NCBI GenBank assembly: GCA_026545225.1
Contig: CM048849.1
Coordinates: forward strand, 50,146,336-50,210,335
Source of the DNA: Cornus controversa
Lineage: Eukaryota > Streptophyta > Magnoliopsida > Cornales > Cornaceae
DNA: 64,000 nucleotides
Direction: 5' to 3'
In this document: positions 22,520 to 41,630 of the stretch, piece by piece
Numbering within the stretch: position 1 is the first letter of the stretch
Layout of the letters: each line of letters starts with the position of its first letter
The notes under the pieces: model-generated
Told to the model about the DNA's origin: nothing
Seen by the model: the letters and a program-made list of their open reading frames with translations, nothing else
The model's database searches: none
Translations under genes and position numbers: made by a program

Positions 22520-23158
22520 GTTAGTGGGGCTTTGCATTGGGTAGCTAGTCATTAGCTAGTCTGGGTCACCTATGGATGAATTTATTGCTGCTTTTGATCC
22601 TGTGGCTAACAACTTCTGGGAGGTGCAACTCCGAGCCATTTCGGATTATTGGTTGGTGACTGGGAGGGTTTTGAATGGATGTGTGTGCTTGGTATGTACT
22701 CTTGATGATGACAATGAAAATGACATCGTTGAATTATGGGTCACAGAGGATTACATGGTGCAGGAGTCATGCAACGGACTCTATCTAGCTGCCTAAATAT
22801 GATCATTTTCATGGTAGCAAGGTGGGAATTTTGGCTTATTGAAAGAGCAGCAGTGCAGTTCTCTACTTTTCTTGTTTGACCTGAAGAGCAAACAGTAGAC
22901 GATTTTGGCACTTGTTCACTTGAAGCAGACATTTGCATTAGCAGCCTGGTTAAGCTGACTGATCACCAACATATAACTAACTCTTCACTCCACTCTTCAA
23001 TCAACTCACAATCGTCATCAACAAGCACTGGGAAATCACCTGCAACCAAGTCTCCGAGGCAGCCGAGATCTATCTCCGCACCAACATTAGCCTCCACTGA
23101 ACATATCAAAACTCACAAAGACATCAAGACGAGAGAATCTCAACATTGCCATCAATAG
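22520..23158 (+). pseudogene. FBA-domain fragment with Ser/Thr-rich tail
   Basis: Starts within the FBA domain (GALHWV-like sequence at 22527) and has an open part (AAFDPVANNFWEVQLRAISD, then VELWVTEDYMVQES). After this it is broken by a stop where the relatives read SKSS. The last FBA words (CISSLVKL) continue in frame for about 63 codons of Ser/Thr-rich sequence (TNSSLHSSINSQSSSTSTGK) to TAG at 23156-23158, a tail absent from the related genes. It lacks the N-terminal half and the F-box. Confidence 0.6.
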
Positions 23159-24934
23159 GTCATTGTGCTTTTATATATAATCATATTTGATCTTTTGCTA
23201 TGAATGAATTGCTTTCTTCTTTGGTGCGAAAAAAAATTGAAAAGAAAAAGAAAATGTTGTTGGTTTGGTTTAGCTGAAAATGTTTCAACCTTGTGATCTT
23301 GCCATGTAAATTTAAAATGTTTTGATGTCTACCCTAGAAGATTTTATTAGCTAGCAAATTGTCTCAAGAAATTTTCTTCCAACTACCCATTTGTGTGTGA
23401 AGGTTTTGCTAACTCCTGTGATTAGGGAACTCTTAGAATCAATTAGTTAAATGACAATCATTATTCTTCTTAGGGAATAATGACCGTCTTTAATATGGAA
23501 TTTTAGAACATGTAGGATATAATATCAATTGCAAGATAGTTAATGTTTCTTCGCATAAATATCTGTGAACACCTTTGTTACCCAAATCTCAAGAGAGAGA
23601 TAAACCATAAACAAGATTTTTATGGATGCATATTTAAAATCCAACCACTCTTCAAGTTATAATGAAATTGGTTACACATTGACAGTTGTGTATAGACTTA
23701 GTGTGGTACTCCTAAGTCATTCTTTAGTGTGGTACTCCTAAGTCTGAAGTGTTAGGATGGCAGATTGTGTATAGAGTATCAGATTTTCTTGCATTTGATC
23801 ATAATTGTTAGTTCAAGCTTTAATTTATGATCAGTTTGTAGAGGCATGCATGACACATTCACTATGTCACTGTTGGTCCTGGAAAATTGTGATTGCAGAT
23901 GTTTCATGTTACATTTGTGCTAATCCAAGTCGATCATTCCATTCCTCCATTTTTATGTTTATTTTGATAATTTGAAGGTCTGGATGAATTATGACCAAAA
24001 CATGACGTATTTGTTGAAACGAGTATAATATTATGTGCTTAATTCTTATTTAATTAAGGTCTCAGAAGGAGGAAAATGACATTTGTTTATTTTTATACAA
24101 AATAACTACCCATGTATTTCAACATATTTTTATACAATAATGGAGATGAAAAAGAATTTACCAAGATTGTGGTCAAACACTAGAAGAGAAAACCTGAATT
24201 TTTACCATATGAAAATATATGTATTTAAATGTAATATATTTGTCTGGTTCAAATCATGTAATCTTTCCATGGGTGAGTGTGAAACAACAAATGAAAAGTG
24301 GGTTTCCCAAGGAAATAAAATGTACTCTGTTTTTTCTTCTTCATTTTTCTTTTCTCATCTACGGGAGTGAGGAAAGCGAACCCAATGAAACTGGAGTTAT
24401 TATAACTTGCAAATTTGAAATACATGAGTTTGTAACTTAGGAAAATGATTGGTGTAGCGAACCAAACAACTGAACAGTTATTAGATAATTATAATAAAAC
24501 TTACTTTCAAACTTTATCAAAATTATAATAAAATCCCAGAAGTTATACAGGTTTAAAAAATCTCAAAAATTCTAGTTTAGCAAAACTTAAAAGGTTTATA
24601 ATATCAAAATTATCAAAAATTAATTATAAGAATAATTTTAATGGATCAGACTTGGTGTTAGAAAATAATTTTCTTAGGCTTTACGATTCGCTCGCGAATT
24701 TCCGCGGCATTCATAAAGAAAAAAGTCTCTCGTGTTTTTGGTAAATAGGATTCGGCTGTAATTTCATTATAAGTTTTCACATGTATCACTAACATAAATT
24801 GCTATTCTAATTAATAAATATAAAAATTAGTTTTATTTTTTAATTAAATTCAACTTATTCCAAACACGAGTGTTGAAATCCAATCCAATTTCATTTATAC
24901 TTGGTTTTCAAATCCAAATCCTAGAACAATTTGG
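23159..24934. other. intergenic
   Basis: No convincing gene. There is a short repeat of TTAGTGTGGTACTCCTAAGTC at 23699 and 23724. ORFs at 24083-24440 have no domain features. Confidence 0.4.
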
Positions 24935-25268
24935 TTTCAAACAAAGTCTATGACCCGGTCAATGATGATTACAAGATTGTAATTGATGATTACAAGGTTT
25001 ATATAGGAAAATGATGAAGGATTGATTACATGGGTGGTGGTAGAGTCATGGACCAAAGTGTGTGTTTGTAGCTGTTTGGCCACAAAGACATCCAAATTTT
25101 CGTAATAGCCATGTGAGAATTTTAGATCTTTCAAAAAGCAGCAGCGAGGTACTCCAAATACAAAAAAATAACCAACTTTTTTGGTTCGACTTGAAAGAGA
25201 AAACAGTTGTGGATCTCCCAGAAAATTCTTGGATAATGTGTTTCACTTCAAACATTGTGTTTTTGTAG
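24935..25268 (+). pseudogene. FBA-domain fragment with internal deletion
   Basis: YDPVNDDYK is recognisable at about 24947. The middle of the domain is deleted, then ESWTK-like and an open C-terminal piece follow (SHVRILDLSKSSSEVLQIQK, then FWFDLKEKTVVDLPE) up to the TAG at 25266-25268. It is a dead member of the cluster. Confidence 0.6.
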
Positions 25269-26552
25269 ACATGATTAAGTGATCTGAGTTTCTAAAATTT
25301 CATTTTTCTCTTATATAAAATAAATGATACCATCAGAGTTCTTTTATTTATTAAAGAGTTTTAATCTTAGCATTTTGGAATTTATCATTTTTGTTTGACT
25401 AAAATACGTGTGTGTAGTTGATCTTAATTGGAGAAGGGGAAGATTAGGTTGTGTTAGTATTATCTTAGATGTGGTAAACTGAGGAGCTCAGAGCCAGTTT
25501 GTTGATTGAGTGAAAAATAGATTTCGCTCCCCGGTGGAAAGTTATCCAATCAACCAATGGCTGGTGAGATGTGAAACTCACAATTTGTTCGAATAAAGTT
25601 CCAAAAGGGCGATGAATGAGCCATCAAAAAATAAATGAGAGAGCCACTCATTATCAGCATTCCATTCCTCCATATATATATATATATATATACAAGGTTG
25701 AATGCACAAGAAGAAAAAACAGAGTACATGGACTCATAAATTGGTTGAAACATATAATCCACTTGACTATGTTAATTAATTAAATTGATAAGGCATGACT
25801 AGTGTGTCAAAAAATGAAGTGATGAACTTTTTAAATTTAAAATAAAAAACAATATAAAAAATTTCTTTAAATAAAAGGGGAGAATATAAAATACTATTAC
25901 TTTCCTCAAGTGTAACAAAAGTAGATACTAACTTTTCTCATCATTAAAGGATCTAATAGTCCAAAAACTGTAATAATTGAAATCAAGTAAGGTAAGCTCT
26001 GTAAGAAAATTTCTCATGTTAATCAACCACAGTGGCTTGAATCATGAACTATTCATAGGAAAGGAATCTACTTCTACCATTCTTCCAATCATTTTAGTGG
26101 TAGGTATCACTTTTATAATTTTCTCCCATATCTCAGATGTGTTTCGCCAAATAGTTTATCAGTCTGTTGAATATATGGATTGAGTAGAGTTCCGATCTGA
26201 ATTGAATTTAAATGCATTAATGATCAGCTGGCCTTTTTGTACTTGAATCAGGTGAAGCAAACTTTGCATAGAAGTGGTTGAGGGTAAATAACGCATGAAC
26301 AAGATAATGTGTTGCTTTTGCATGACAATTTAATTATACTATTCGAGCATGAATGTGTTATAATAAATTTAAATGAATTGCATTCTAAATTTCATTACTC
26401 CAAAGCAAGACCCGCAAATGCAAAATAAAAAGACACTGGTAATTAAAATCCAGTCTTCGTTAATTTTAATTTTCTTAAAGTAAAGGTTGTCATACCTCCA
26501 CATCTTTTGGTAGCACCTAACTTAGATGTTTTAATTAGATGTGATGTCTAAA
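25269..26552. other. FBA 3'-flank copy then intergenic
   Basis: 25269-25470 is similar to 27405-27650 and 28610-28850 (see the duplicated flanks). The remainder is AT-rich with a TA microsatellite at about 25672-25692 and no gene. Confidence 0.4.
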
Positions 26553-27101
26553 TGTAACGGGTCGGATGCTTATCAATGAACCAAAAGTATAAGTTATTGG
26601 ATAGTGTTGCCTATTCCCATCCATTTATACCCATTCTCTTTCTCATTCGGATTTGATGTGGGACAAAGAAGACCCCTCTAACATTCTCTCCCACCCGAAC
26701 TCGCAATGTCCTCGTTGGGGTCGGACACCGACCCCTCTTAACATTCTCCCCCACCCGAACTTGCAACGTCCTCGTTGGGTTGGACCACCCTGCCTAACCA
26801 TCCCCCCTAACATTCTCCCCCACCGGAACTTGTAACGCCCTCATTGCAGTCGAACCACCTTGCCTACCTGTCTCCCCCACCCGAACTTGCAACGTCCTCA
26901 TTGGGGTCGGACCACCCTACTTACCCATCCCCTTAACATTCTCCTCCACCCGAACTTGCAATGACCTCGTTGTGGTCAGACCACCATACGTACTCGTCCC
27001 CCCTAACAACAGGAGGACTGAATAATGACCCGGACTAGGACTCTACTCGGGTGGGCGCTAGGTGTGACACCAGTTAAGAACTGGGTCTGGCTCTTATACC
27101 A
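26553..27101 (-). mobile_element. LTR-retrotransposon or TRIM fragment with minisatellite and tRNA-iMet PBS
   Basis: On the minus strand, TGGTATAAGAGCC (complement of 27089-27101) matches 12 of 13 bases of the initiator-Met-tRNA primer binding site TGGTATCAGAGCC. The opposite end reads CCCGTTACA on the minus strand, an LTR-like CA terminus. Between them, at 26680-27005, a C-rich unit of about 70 bp repeats five times (CATTCTCCCCCACCCGAACT, then CGTCCTCGTTGGGGTCGG). The second LTR is not recognisable. No coding capacity. Confidence 0.45.
26680..27005. repeat. C-rich minisatellite, about 5 units of 65-75 bp
   Basis: Each unit carries CCCACCCGAACTTGCAA, a CCTCGTTGGGGTCGGACCAC-like part and a CCTAACATTCTC part. 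Units are diverged and of unequal length. Confidence 0.75.
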
Positions 27102-27119
27102 ATTGTATTTTTTTTTTTT

Positions 27120-27720
27120 TTTTTAGTTTTTACTGGTTTTGTTTGGTATTTGGCCTGACTAATCCCTAGACACAGGTAGGTTAAACAGATGTTTTATGTT
27201 TTTGTGGCAATGACTCTCTTCTAAATGATGGAATCGTAAGTCTATTATTTTGGTGCAAGTATAGGTGCAGATATTTATTGTTGATTGTTATTGTCAAGCT
27301 GTTGTAATAAGCCAGGAAAAAATTGGATAATGTGTTCAACTATCCTCCCGAAAATCCTTCACACATTATAAATGAACCTCAAAAGAGTTGTGCTTTTGTA
27401 GACATCTGATAAAGTGATCTGAGTTTCGAAATTTTCATTTTTCTCTGGTATAAATGATACTGTCAGTGTTCGTTTTAATCTTAGCATTTTGGAATTTACC
27501 GTTTCTGTTTGATCGACTCTTTCCATGCTTTTGGATTGTGATATCCAAACCAATGAATCAGATTTTTCTTAACCAGCTTTGATCAATCTTCAGAAAAACA
27601 TGTGTACTTGATCTTAATTGAAGAAGGGGAAGATTAGATTCTATTAATATTGTGGTCAATGTGTTTATTATGGTCATAGTTTGTGATGTGGTATAGATTT
27701 TTCCTTTTAGCAATACATGC
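27120..27720. repeat. duplicated FBA 3'-flank, copy Y
   Basis: Matches 28300-28915 over about 600 bp. Shared words include CTGACTAATCCCTAGACACA, TGGATAATGTGT, ATCCTCCCGAAAATCC and TTTTGTAGACATCTGATAAA. Its second half also matches 25235-25450, the end of an FBA fragment. Confidence 0.65.
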
Positions 27721-27954
27721 ATTACGTATAGGTTGGCTATTAAGAAATGTTTGGAACTCGAGGTTTTCTTTTCTATCAACTATGGATCTGAGTTTTGTTT
27801 ATTTTGGCCTCTTTTGATATTCTCCTTGATGCTATTTGGCTTAGAAGAAAGTTTGAAATAAAGTACTTTTATCACTTAGTAATTGTGATTTTGTAACTAT
27901 ATTTGATCTTCCTCTATGATCTTTCTTCTTGGGGGAAAGAAAAAAAGGAAATTT

Positions 27955-28025
27955 TGTTGATTTTTGCATTGGTTCACTTGAAGCAGAGATTTGTGTCGCA
28001 AGCTTGTTAAGCTGACAAGTGATGG
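27955..28025 (+). pseudogene. FBA-domain C-terminal scrap
   Basis: GSLEAEICVASL is followed by a KL-like end. It corresponds to the last codons of the FBA genes (SFGAEICIASLVKL), followed by a 3' flank like that after 22316 (GGTTGTTTGGTCCCT). Only a few codons survive. Confidence 0.5.
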
Positions 28026-28299
28026 AGGAATTGATGTTCAGTAATTGTTACTGCGGTTTATAAAGGTTGTTTGGTCCCTCAACAGTCAACAAAAGCAGGT
28101 TGCATTCCTTTTTTATTTACAAATTTATTGAATTTTGGCTTGGATTTGGTTTTGATCTTGAGTTTTGGTTTTATTTTATTTTTTTCTCTAATGATCCCTT
28201 TTTAAATGATGGAACTCTACCTTCTATGCCATGTAAAAACACAAACAATGCCCTTCCTTTTTTTTGTTTCTTTTTTGTTTATGCTGATTTTTTTTAGTT

Positions 28300-28915
28300 A
28301 TTATTAGTCAGGTATTTGGTCTGACTAATCCCTAGACACAGGTAGGTTAAACATCCACTCCTTATCAATTGGAAATCCGAAAACTTGGCTGGTTGTGGGG
28401 GGTAACAGAAGTCTATGTTTTTGTGGCAATGACTCCTTTCTAAATGCTGGAATCATAAATCTATTATTTTGTGCTAGTATATTGATTGTTGATTGTTATT
28501 GTGTGAAGCAGTTGTAAGCCAGAGAAAATTTTGGATAATGTGTAACACCTATCCTCCCGAAAATCCTACACATTATAAATGAACCTCAAACGAGTTGTGT
28601 TTTTGTAGACATCTGATAAAAGTGATCTGAATTTCTAAAATGTCTTTTTCCTCTTATTAAATGATATTGTCACATGTTATTCAATTTATAGCAGAATTTT
28701 AATCCTAGCATTTGGGAAATTATCATTTCTGTTTGATGGACTCTTTCCATGCTTTTGGTTTGTGATATGCAATGAATCAGATCTTTTAACTAGCTTCAAT
28801 CAATCTTCAGATAAGGGGAAGATTAGTTTTTACTAGTATTGATATACTAGTGGATGACTATTCAATGTGTTTATTATGGTCATAGTTTGTGATGTGATTT
28901 GGGTTTTGCCTTTTT
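28300..28915. repeat. duplicated FBA 3'-flank, copy Z
   Basis: Partner of 27120-27720. Includes a 50-bp segment (28353-28403) absent from copy Y. No coding capacity. Confidence 0.65.
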
Positions 28916-31860
28916 ATTATATCTGCAAGAAGGTTTTCATCTTTAAAAGAATTAATGGGTTGTTTGAAGAACATTTCTTTTGAAAAATGAAAATGGTTCA
29001 TCTTTATAAAGGTTGTTTGGTCCCTCATCATTAAAAGAATTAATGGGTTGTTTGAAGAACATTAATGATACTTAATGTTTCTGCATATAAATTTTTTTCT
29101 TCTCATTTCTTCCTATAAATTTCAGAGAACCCTATTGTTACCATAAATCTCAAACCAGAACATGATTTGTTTGTATGTATATTTAAAGTGCAGTTAGTGT
29201 CTTGAGTGTGGTCAGGATGGCAGATTGTGTATAGATCCTTAATTATTCATTATCCGTTTGGATCGAATTGATTATAGAAACACGAGAGTTAATACTATCT
29301 GATACACAGACATAGAACAATTGAAGAACCATGACACATTCATAATCACAGATGTGGTTGGAGAAAGTAGGTCATGATTGCAGATGGTTCATAATATTCC
29401 ATTTATGCTAATCCAACTCAATCATGAAGATCTGCTTGGATTATGATCGCGTGATGATGGATTTGTTGAAACGATTCCAAAAAGCTGTTAATTATTAAAC
29501 TGTCTAGTTCATAGAGTCAAACTGAGCCATATGCTTCATCCAGCTTGGCTTGCACACACAATACTTCCATAACAATGGTGGTGACACCCTAAGCACAGTG
29601 GCTCTCATTAACTTTGAAATAAACTCTGAAATTTGTGTAATGCTATTTAGAAAATTGGTTATTGACTCTTGTTAAGAGGATGACTTGATATACAATATAT
29701 ACACATATATGTATATTTGCAGGGGACGTGTGAGATCAAGCCTATTCTTTTCATCATCCTGGATTGGCAAAGTAATGACCCTTTAACCAGATTGAGCCTT
29801 TCTTGATGTTTACCCAATGAATGGCTCTGACTTGGTTCAACTTGTGATTGTGAGCTGGCTGAGCCAGGCATGAGTGCAAAGTCCTACAATGATAAAGATA
29901 GGGAAAGAATCCAACTAGCTTGTGGTCAAGCACTAGAACATAAAACCATGAGTACATTTCCATCATATCATAGTATATATTTATAAATGAATTTATGTAT
30001 TTGTTATTTATAATATTGGTTTTGATCATATCATATAATCTTCACTCCTCTACTGTGGTTGAGCAGGAAACTCCAGAACAAAAATTAGTATCCGATGAAT
30101 GAAATATATTCTCTCTTTTTTTTCTTTTCTTTTCTTTTTAAGAAGCCTAATTTCATCCTCGAATGAGAACCTATTATTACATAGTCTTATCGCGTTCCAG
30201 GCAATCAAAACATGACACGTAATAAATAAAATATATATATAAAGCTTACACATTTAATTAGATGTCATGCAAAAAAGAGTGTAAAAGCATTCCATTTAAT
30301 AATACTCTAACTGCTCTACTCAATGAAACTGGAGTTAGTGTAAAGTGAGCATTTGAAGTGGAAGTTGTGATACCTCCACATTAGATAAAGAATGTAACTG
30401 ATTATAATCTTATGACTGCTAAATTCTTACCACATGTCCCCCAAAATTATTCATGAACTTTAACAAAGTTTATGATATAAAAAAACAAATTTTTTTATTT
30501 AATTTATAATATCAACCCAACATTAGTGTTAACAATCTCTAACTTCATCTGCCTCGAGTGTGCAACCATTTCGAAGGAAAATTCGCATGTTACATAATTG
30601 AATACTTTTATGTATAAAAAACACACTCGCTTTTGCCTATTGATTCCACTTCCAAAATCAACCAAACCCCTTCTCTACCATGTATATTAATAAAAACTAG
30701 AAAATGATAATAATTAAGAGATCATAATTCTTCTCCTTGATTAGATATGAGACTTATGTGAAATTGGTGAATATTTGGTGTGTAGCGGTAATGTTTGCTA
30801 ATAATGTAAAACAGGGGAAAATTATCAAAAAGGAAAAAAAAACTTTAATTTGGTGAAAAAAACAGAAACAAATTATCGAAAAATACCAAAAAAAATTAAA
30901 ACTTTAATTTATCAAAAAAATTTACCCAAAAAAAAATTTTAATTCACCAATTGTTTTTTGAGTATTTTTTTTTTTGACAAATTAATCAGTTTTTTATTTT
31001 TATTTTTTTATTTGTGAGGGTATTTTTGTCATTTTAAGTTAATTTTTAAACCAAATAAGACAAATTACACTAATTTGTAAGTTGGAGGGTGTTTGTTGCA
31101 CCCAAAACAATGAGAGGATATTGTGCATCATTTTGAAATCAAAGAATGATTTATTGGACTTTGGCTTTTTTATTATGTGAACTTTTTAGAAGATATTATC
31201 AGTTTTGAAACATCAAATAATTGATATGTTTTTTATTACAAGTTATAAATTATTAAATTTTGAAATGATTTGAGAAATTCAAAATATTCATAAAACTTGA
31301 GATGTGAATTTTTTTAAACTTGTTAGAACCTTAAATCTGTCGTGAGCTAACCCTTCGACGGACAGTTCCACCCATACATGAATCAGTACATTGGGAGAAT
31401 TTTATTTAGGATTCCAAGAAATATTAGGTCTGGTTTACGATTGCTCTCAATTTCCCTTGGAAATTTGGAATAGAGTATCACCCCCTTCTTTATTTTCCGA
31501 TCTGTACCTGATTTTTGTCGGTCCAACGTTTGATTGTTTATTTGTCTGTCCCACAAAGAAAACTTTTTTCCACATGGGAGCATTGGCCGATCTGGTACAA
31601 CAAAACACGTCGTACGTTCATTCCAATCTATTCGTGTCAAATAATTAAGACAATGTTGCAGAGTTGAAGACTAATATTCAAAAATACGTCTTATTCTTTA
31701 CCATAATAGGGTGTAATTGTGTAAGAATTTACAATTACTGTAAAGAAATAACGTGTATACACAAGTCAGAGAGAGGGTCCACAGGCACTCACGCATGACG
31801 CGTCACAGAGAATGAAAACAAATAGCTTTCAGCCAATCACAGCCCAACAGGGCAAGTCTC
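28916..31860. other. intergenic
   Basis: Contains a short direct repeat (GAATTAATGGGTTGTTTGAAGA at about 28948 and 29037), long A/T tracts at 30820-31010 and ordinary AT-rich sequence. ORFs such as 31391-31648 overlap opposite-strand frames and show no domain. No gene supported. Confidence 0.45.
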
Positions 31861-31864
31861 TTTC

Positions 31865-32111
31865 ACGCGTGTATATACATAGATATACTATATAGACGCC
31901 AGCCTCCAAACAAAACAGTCTTCTTAAGATTATTAGAGTCAATCGAAGAGACCTCCACTTTCGAATCTCCGTTTCTTTCTCTCTCTCTTTACACATTCGC
32001 TCAGTTTCTCCGAAATATACAGATTCTTCTAGAGAGAGAAAACAGAGAACTGTCTTCTCCTCCCCTCCCCCCCTCTCTCTCTAAACGGAACCGGCATATC
32101 CTACACACACC
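31865..32111 (+). promoter_or_regulatory. AGD5-like gene core promoter and 5' leader
   Basis: CACGCGTG at 31864-31871 is a G-box-like palindrome. TATATACAT and CTATATAGA near 31872-31895 are TATA candidates. A CT-rich leader (about 31915-32111, TCTCTCTCT runs) precedes the ATG, as in many constitutive plant genes. Confidence 0.45.
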
Positions 32112-38478
<6,367 letters not shown>

Positions 38479-38599
38479 GCGCTGAGAATATATGATGGGT
38501 TTCTTTTATTGTCAAAAATAGTTAATATTGTAAATTTCCAGGAAAAGTAGCATTGAAGGGGGATGATGGGTGCTTTCTTCTTTATTGGAGGCATTTGTA

Positions 38600-38613
38600 G
38601 GGGCAGAATGAGT

Positions 38614-38653
<40 letters not shown>
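38600..38653. repeat. TA microsatellite in AGD5-like 3'UTR
   Basis: About 17 TA units lie at about 38619-38653, roughly 140 bp after the stop. AATAAA-like signals follow at about 38685-38695. Confidence 0.7.
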
Positions 38654-38655
<2 letters not shown>

Positions 38656-38699
38656 TTTCATTTGTATCATTAAGTGTATTGATTAAATAAAATTAAATC

Positions 38700-40238
38700 C
38701 AAATTGCTTCACATGATTGATTTTATTTTGATCGTTTAATTGGATGGTTTTCTATACCAGGTGAGGGAAATGGAAAAAGATTGTGAGAAGCTTCAAATCT
38801 TTGTTGATCCCAGAAACTATCATAACAGATGCAAGTGCAATCCAACCTCTTGGTCAGCAGAGTTCTGAAAAAAAAAATATTGGGTGATATATTAGAGTGA
38901 GATGATGTGACAAGAACCCCAGTTTCTAATTTGCTTTTTTAAATGCATCCAAATTGGTCATTTGGTCAGTCAATCAATCAAGGCTAGATGTTTGTACTAA
39001 AAAAAAAGATTGTTAAATGAAAATCCGATTCAAAGCTAATATGAAACCTTGACTCTAAACCAATTCGATCGATAAAGTAATCAACAATAGATTCGATAGT
39101 AAAGAATACTATGATCAAATTGTTTGAGAAAGGAAACTCCACGATCTGACTTATTTTTATCGGTCCAGAGTATGTTATGAAGAAAAAATTGATACGCTAT
39201 TAGACATGAAAATTATAGCATTTAATGCTCTAACGTAAAGAATGCTCTTTCAAGTAGTTATAACCGTTAGAACTGTACTTATAGTTTGTTTTAGTGTACT
39301 TAGGACCAAAATCATGTAGCACCCAAGAAGTTGTAATAAATTCTCATTCAACAAATGTTATTATCTGCTCCGTTTACGAGCAACCGCCCCAAACACTAAC
39401 ATTTTAAAGAAATCCAATGTCATTTTAGGCCAAAATGAGTGAACCAGTAAGAAGGTTATTTTCTACTCTCCACAATCGTATGAAGTCAGATTCCATAAAA
39501 ACTTCAGGCGCCTCCGTCATAACATTAGGAATATTTTCTTGGCATCCGAATTTGCTTGATTTTTAAAAAAAATTACAAATTCAGACTTAGTATCATTACA
39601 CACATCTATCAAATTTGGACTTAAGTGTTCTGGCACATCTGCACATTACTGAACAAATCAACCTCACAAACGAGGTGCAATTTTTACTGCCAAACAATGA
39701 CCCGCTGAATGTCAATGTTAAGTTGAAATGCATCTTATAACTATACTAACAATGTAAGAATTAAGAATAAGAATATAGACATTATTCATTCACATGAGAT
39801 TAATCAACCATTTTTATTTTTATTTTTTAGTTTTTTTTTTAAATATCAGACGAATAAACAAGAAATCAACCATATTTTTCAAAAATGCATATATTATATA
39901 TAAAGTAATATCTGAGAAAGATGAAACCATACATATCTCCAATAATGTACTTGATACCAAAAGTATGAAACTTAAAGCCCTTTTTTGCCATTCAAAAGCC
40001 TGTAATATATCAAAAAAATATTTAGATTGTTATATTACATATCATTCCACTCTAGTTCATGGAAAAATTTAAACACCTGTCTGTTGAAAAAAAAATAAAA
40101 AATCTCCACACCTGTCACATGCATTTGGGGGCTTCCTGGTTGTTTCATCTCTCAGGACAATCTACTTTGCCAATTGGAATCTAACCATACATTTATTGCA
40201 AATTCATCGTGAAAATGTCACTATCATAATATCTAAAC

Positions 40239-40276
<38 letters not shown>

Positions 40277-41630
40277 TGATTGGTGCCTGAATTAATTATT
40301 GGCAAATTAAGGAATTAAATAACAATTAAATTTGTAAGTTTAATACTAACACCTAATTTGTGAATGTGGTCAAAACTGGAAGTCTAGGAAACACCATCCT
40401 TGGTTTTGTTTGCCACCCATCCTTCCAATTTAATGTGGTAGGCCTTAGAGAACAAGTCACGTTCAGATCCATGTCATGAAAACATAACCAAATTCTTTAT
40501 TTACAATATGGGTATATATAATATTTATTTTACTCACCTAACAATAATTTTGTATCAAAAAATAAAATAAAATGAAATGAAATGAAATCAATTAAATTAA
40601 ATTAAATTATAGCTAGTGAATTGGTTGAACAAAAAGTTTTCATTTTTACGAGATTTAATAGTGTAATACTAGTTGCATCTCCTCCCCGTTTGAGTAGAAA
40701 ATTATGCCATATCTTACATGAACTCTTTCTCTCACTACTTGAAGCTCCCACGTCAAAACAGTCTATAATATAAATATTTGATTATTATATCTATATATAT
40801 ATGAGCCTTGGTCATTGCCTATGAGTTTGGTCAAATGAAGGATTGTCAATAACATGAATTCATATGATTGATTTTTAGTTGTCATTGATTAAGATGGTTA
40901 CTTCACCTATATATACCATACAAGTTTTGACTAACATGCGAATAAACTTGCATCACCTAACCGTGCACTATTTTTCTTCCCATTTGAATGTTAAAATTTT
41001 GACGAATAACAACCGTCCAGATTGGATATAAAGAGTGAGAAAAGTCCACTGCATGTCACATCATTTTATTGCTTGCGAGATTACGTGATTTCCACGGATC
41101 ACCAAATTAAATAGAATTAATGTATTTCACTGCGTGACAATATGCGATATGTAATCATTTCTTAAAATGAAATTATGTTTTCAAATGAAAATTGCCTTTG
41201 TGGCATAGTGTACTGATGACTGAGCTTCTCTCAATGCGCCAATTGTACTATAATTTATATTAGTGACGTATACAGAGATTTGATATATTAACGTATGAAT
41301 ATAATTTTATGAATTTTTGTAAATTTTTTTATTTTTTAAAATATGTGAAATGTTTTAATTGTCCCTGATTATTTAAATATATGTTAATATAAAAATATCA
41401 TAATAGGAATACCCTTCATGATAATATGTACTGAGACTAATTTTATTTTATTGTAATATTATTATTTATAGAAATAAATAATTATATATATTAGGTTACA
41501 TATATTATATTGTGTGTGTATATATATATATATATGAATAGAGAAAAAGAAAGAGAAATTTAAATACCTTTTTTTATTTTATGTTAACATTATTATTTAT
41601 GAAAATAAATAATTATATATATAGGTTATA
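38700..41630. other. intergenic
   Basis: AT-rich sequence with a TA microsatellite at about 40240-40274 and AAATG/AAATT runs at 40560-40610. An ORF at 39794-40072 is low-complexity Lys/Ile/Tyr-rich and is not supported. A word containing TTATTTATGAAAATAAATAA recurs three times around the next MULE (about 41463, 41590, 42585). Confidence 0.45.

Noticed and set aside
31383-31648. Overlapping ORFs of 85 codons on both strands
   Set aside because: Mutually overlapping, no domain, no start context or homologous context; chance ORFs.
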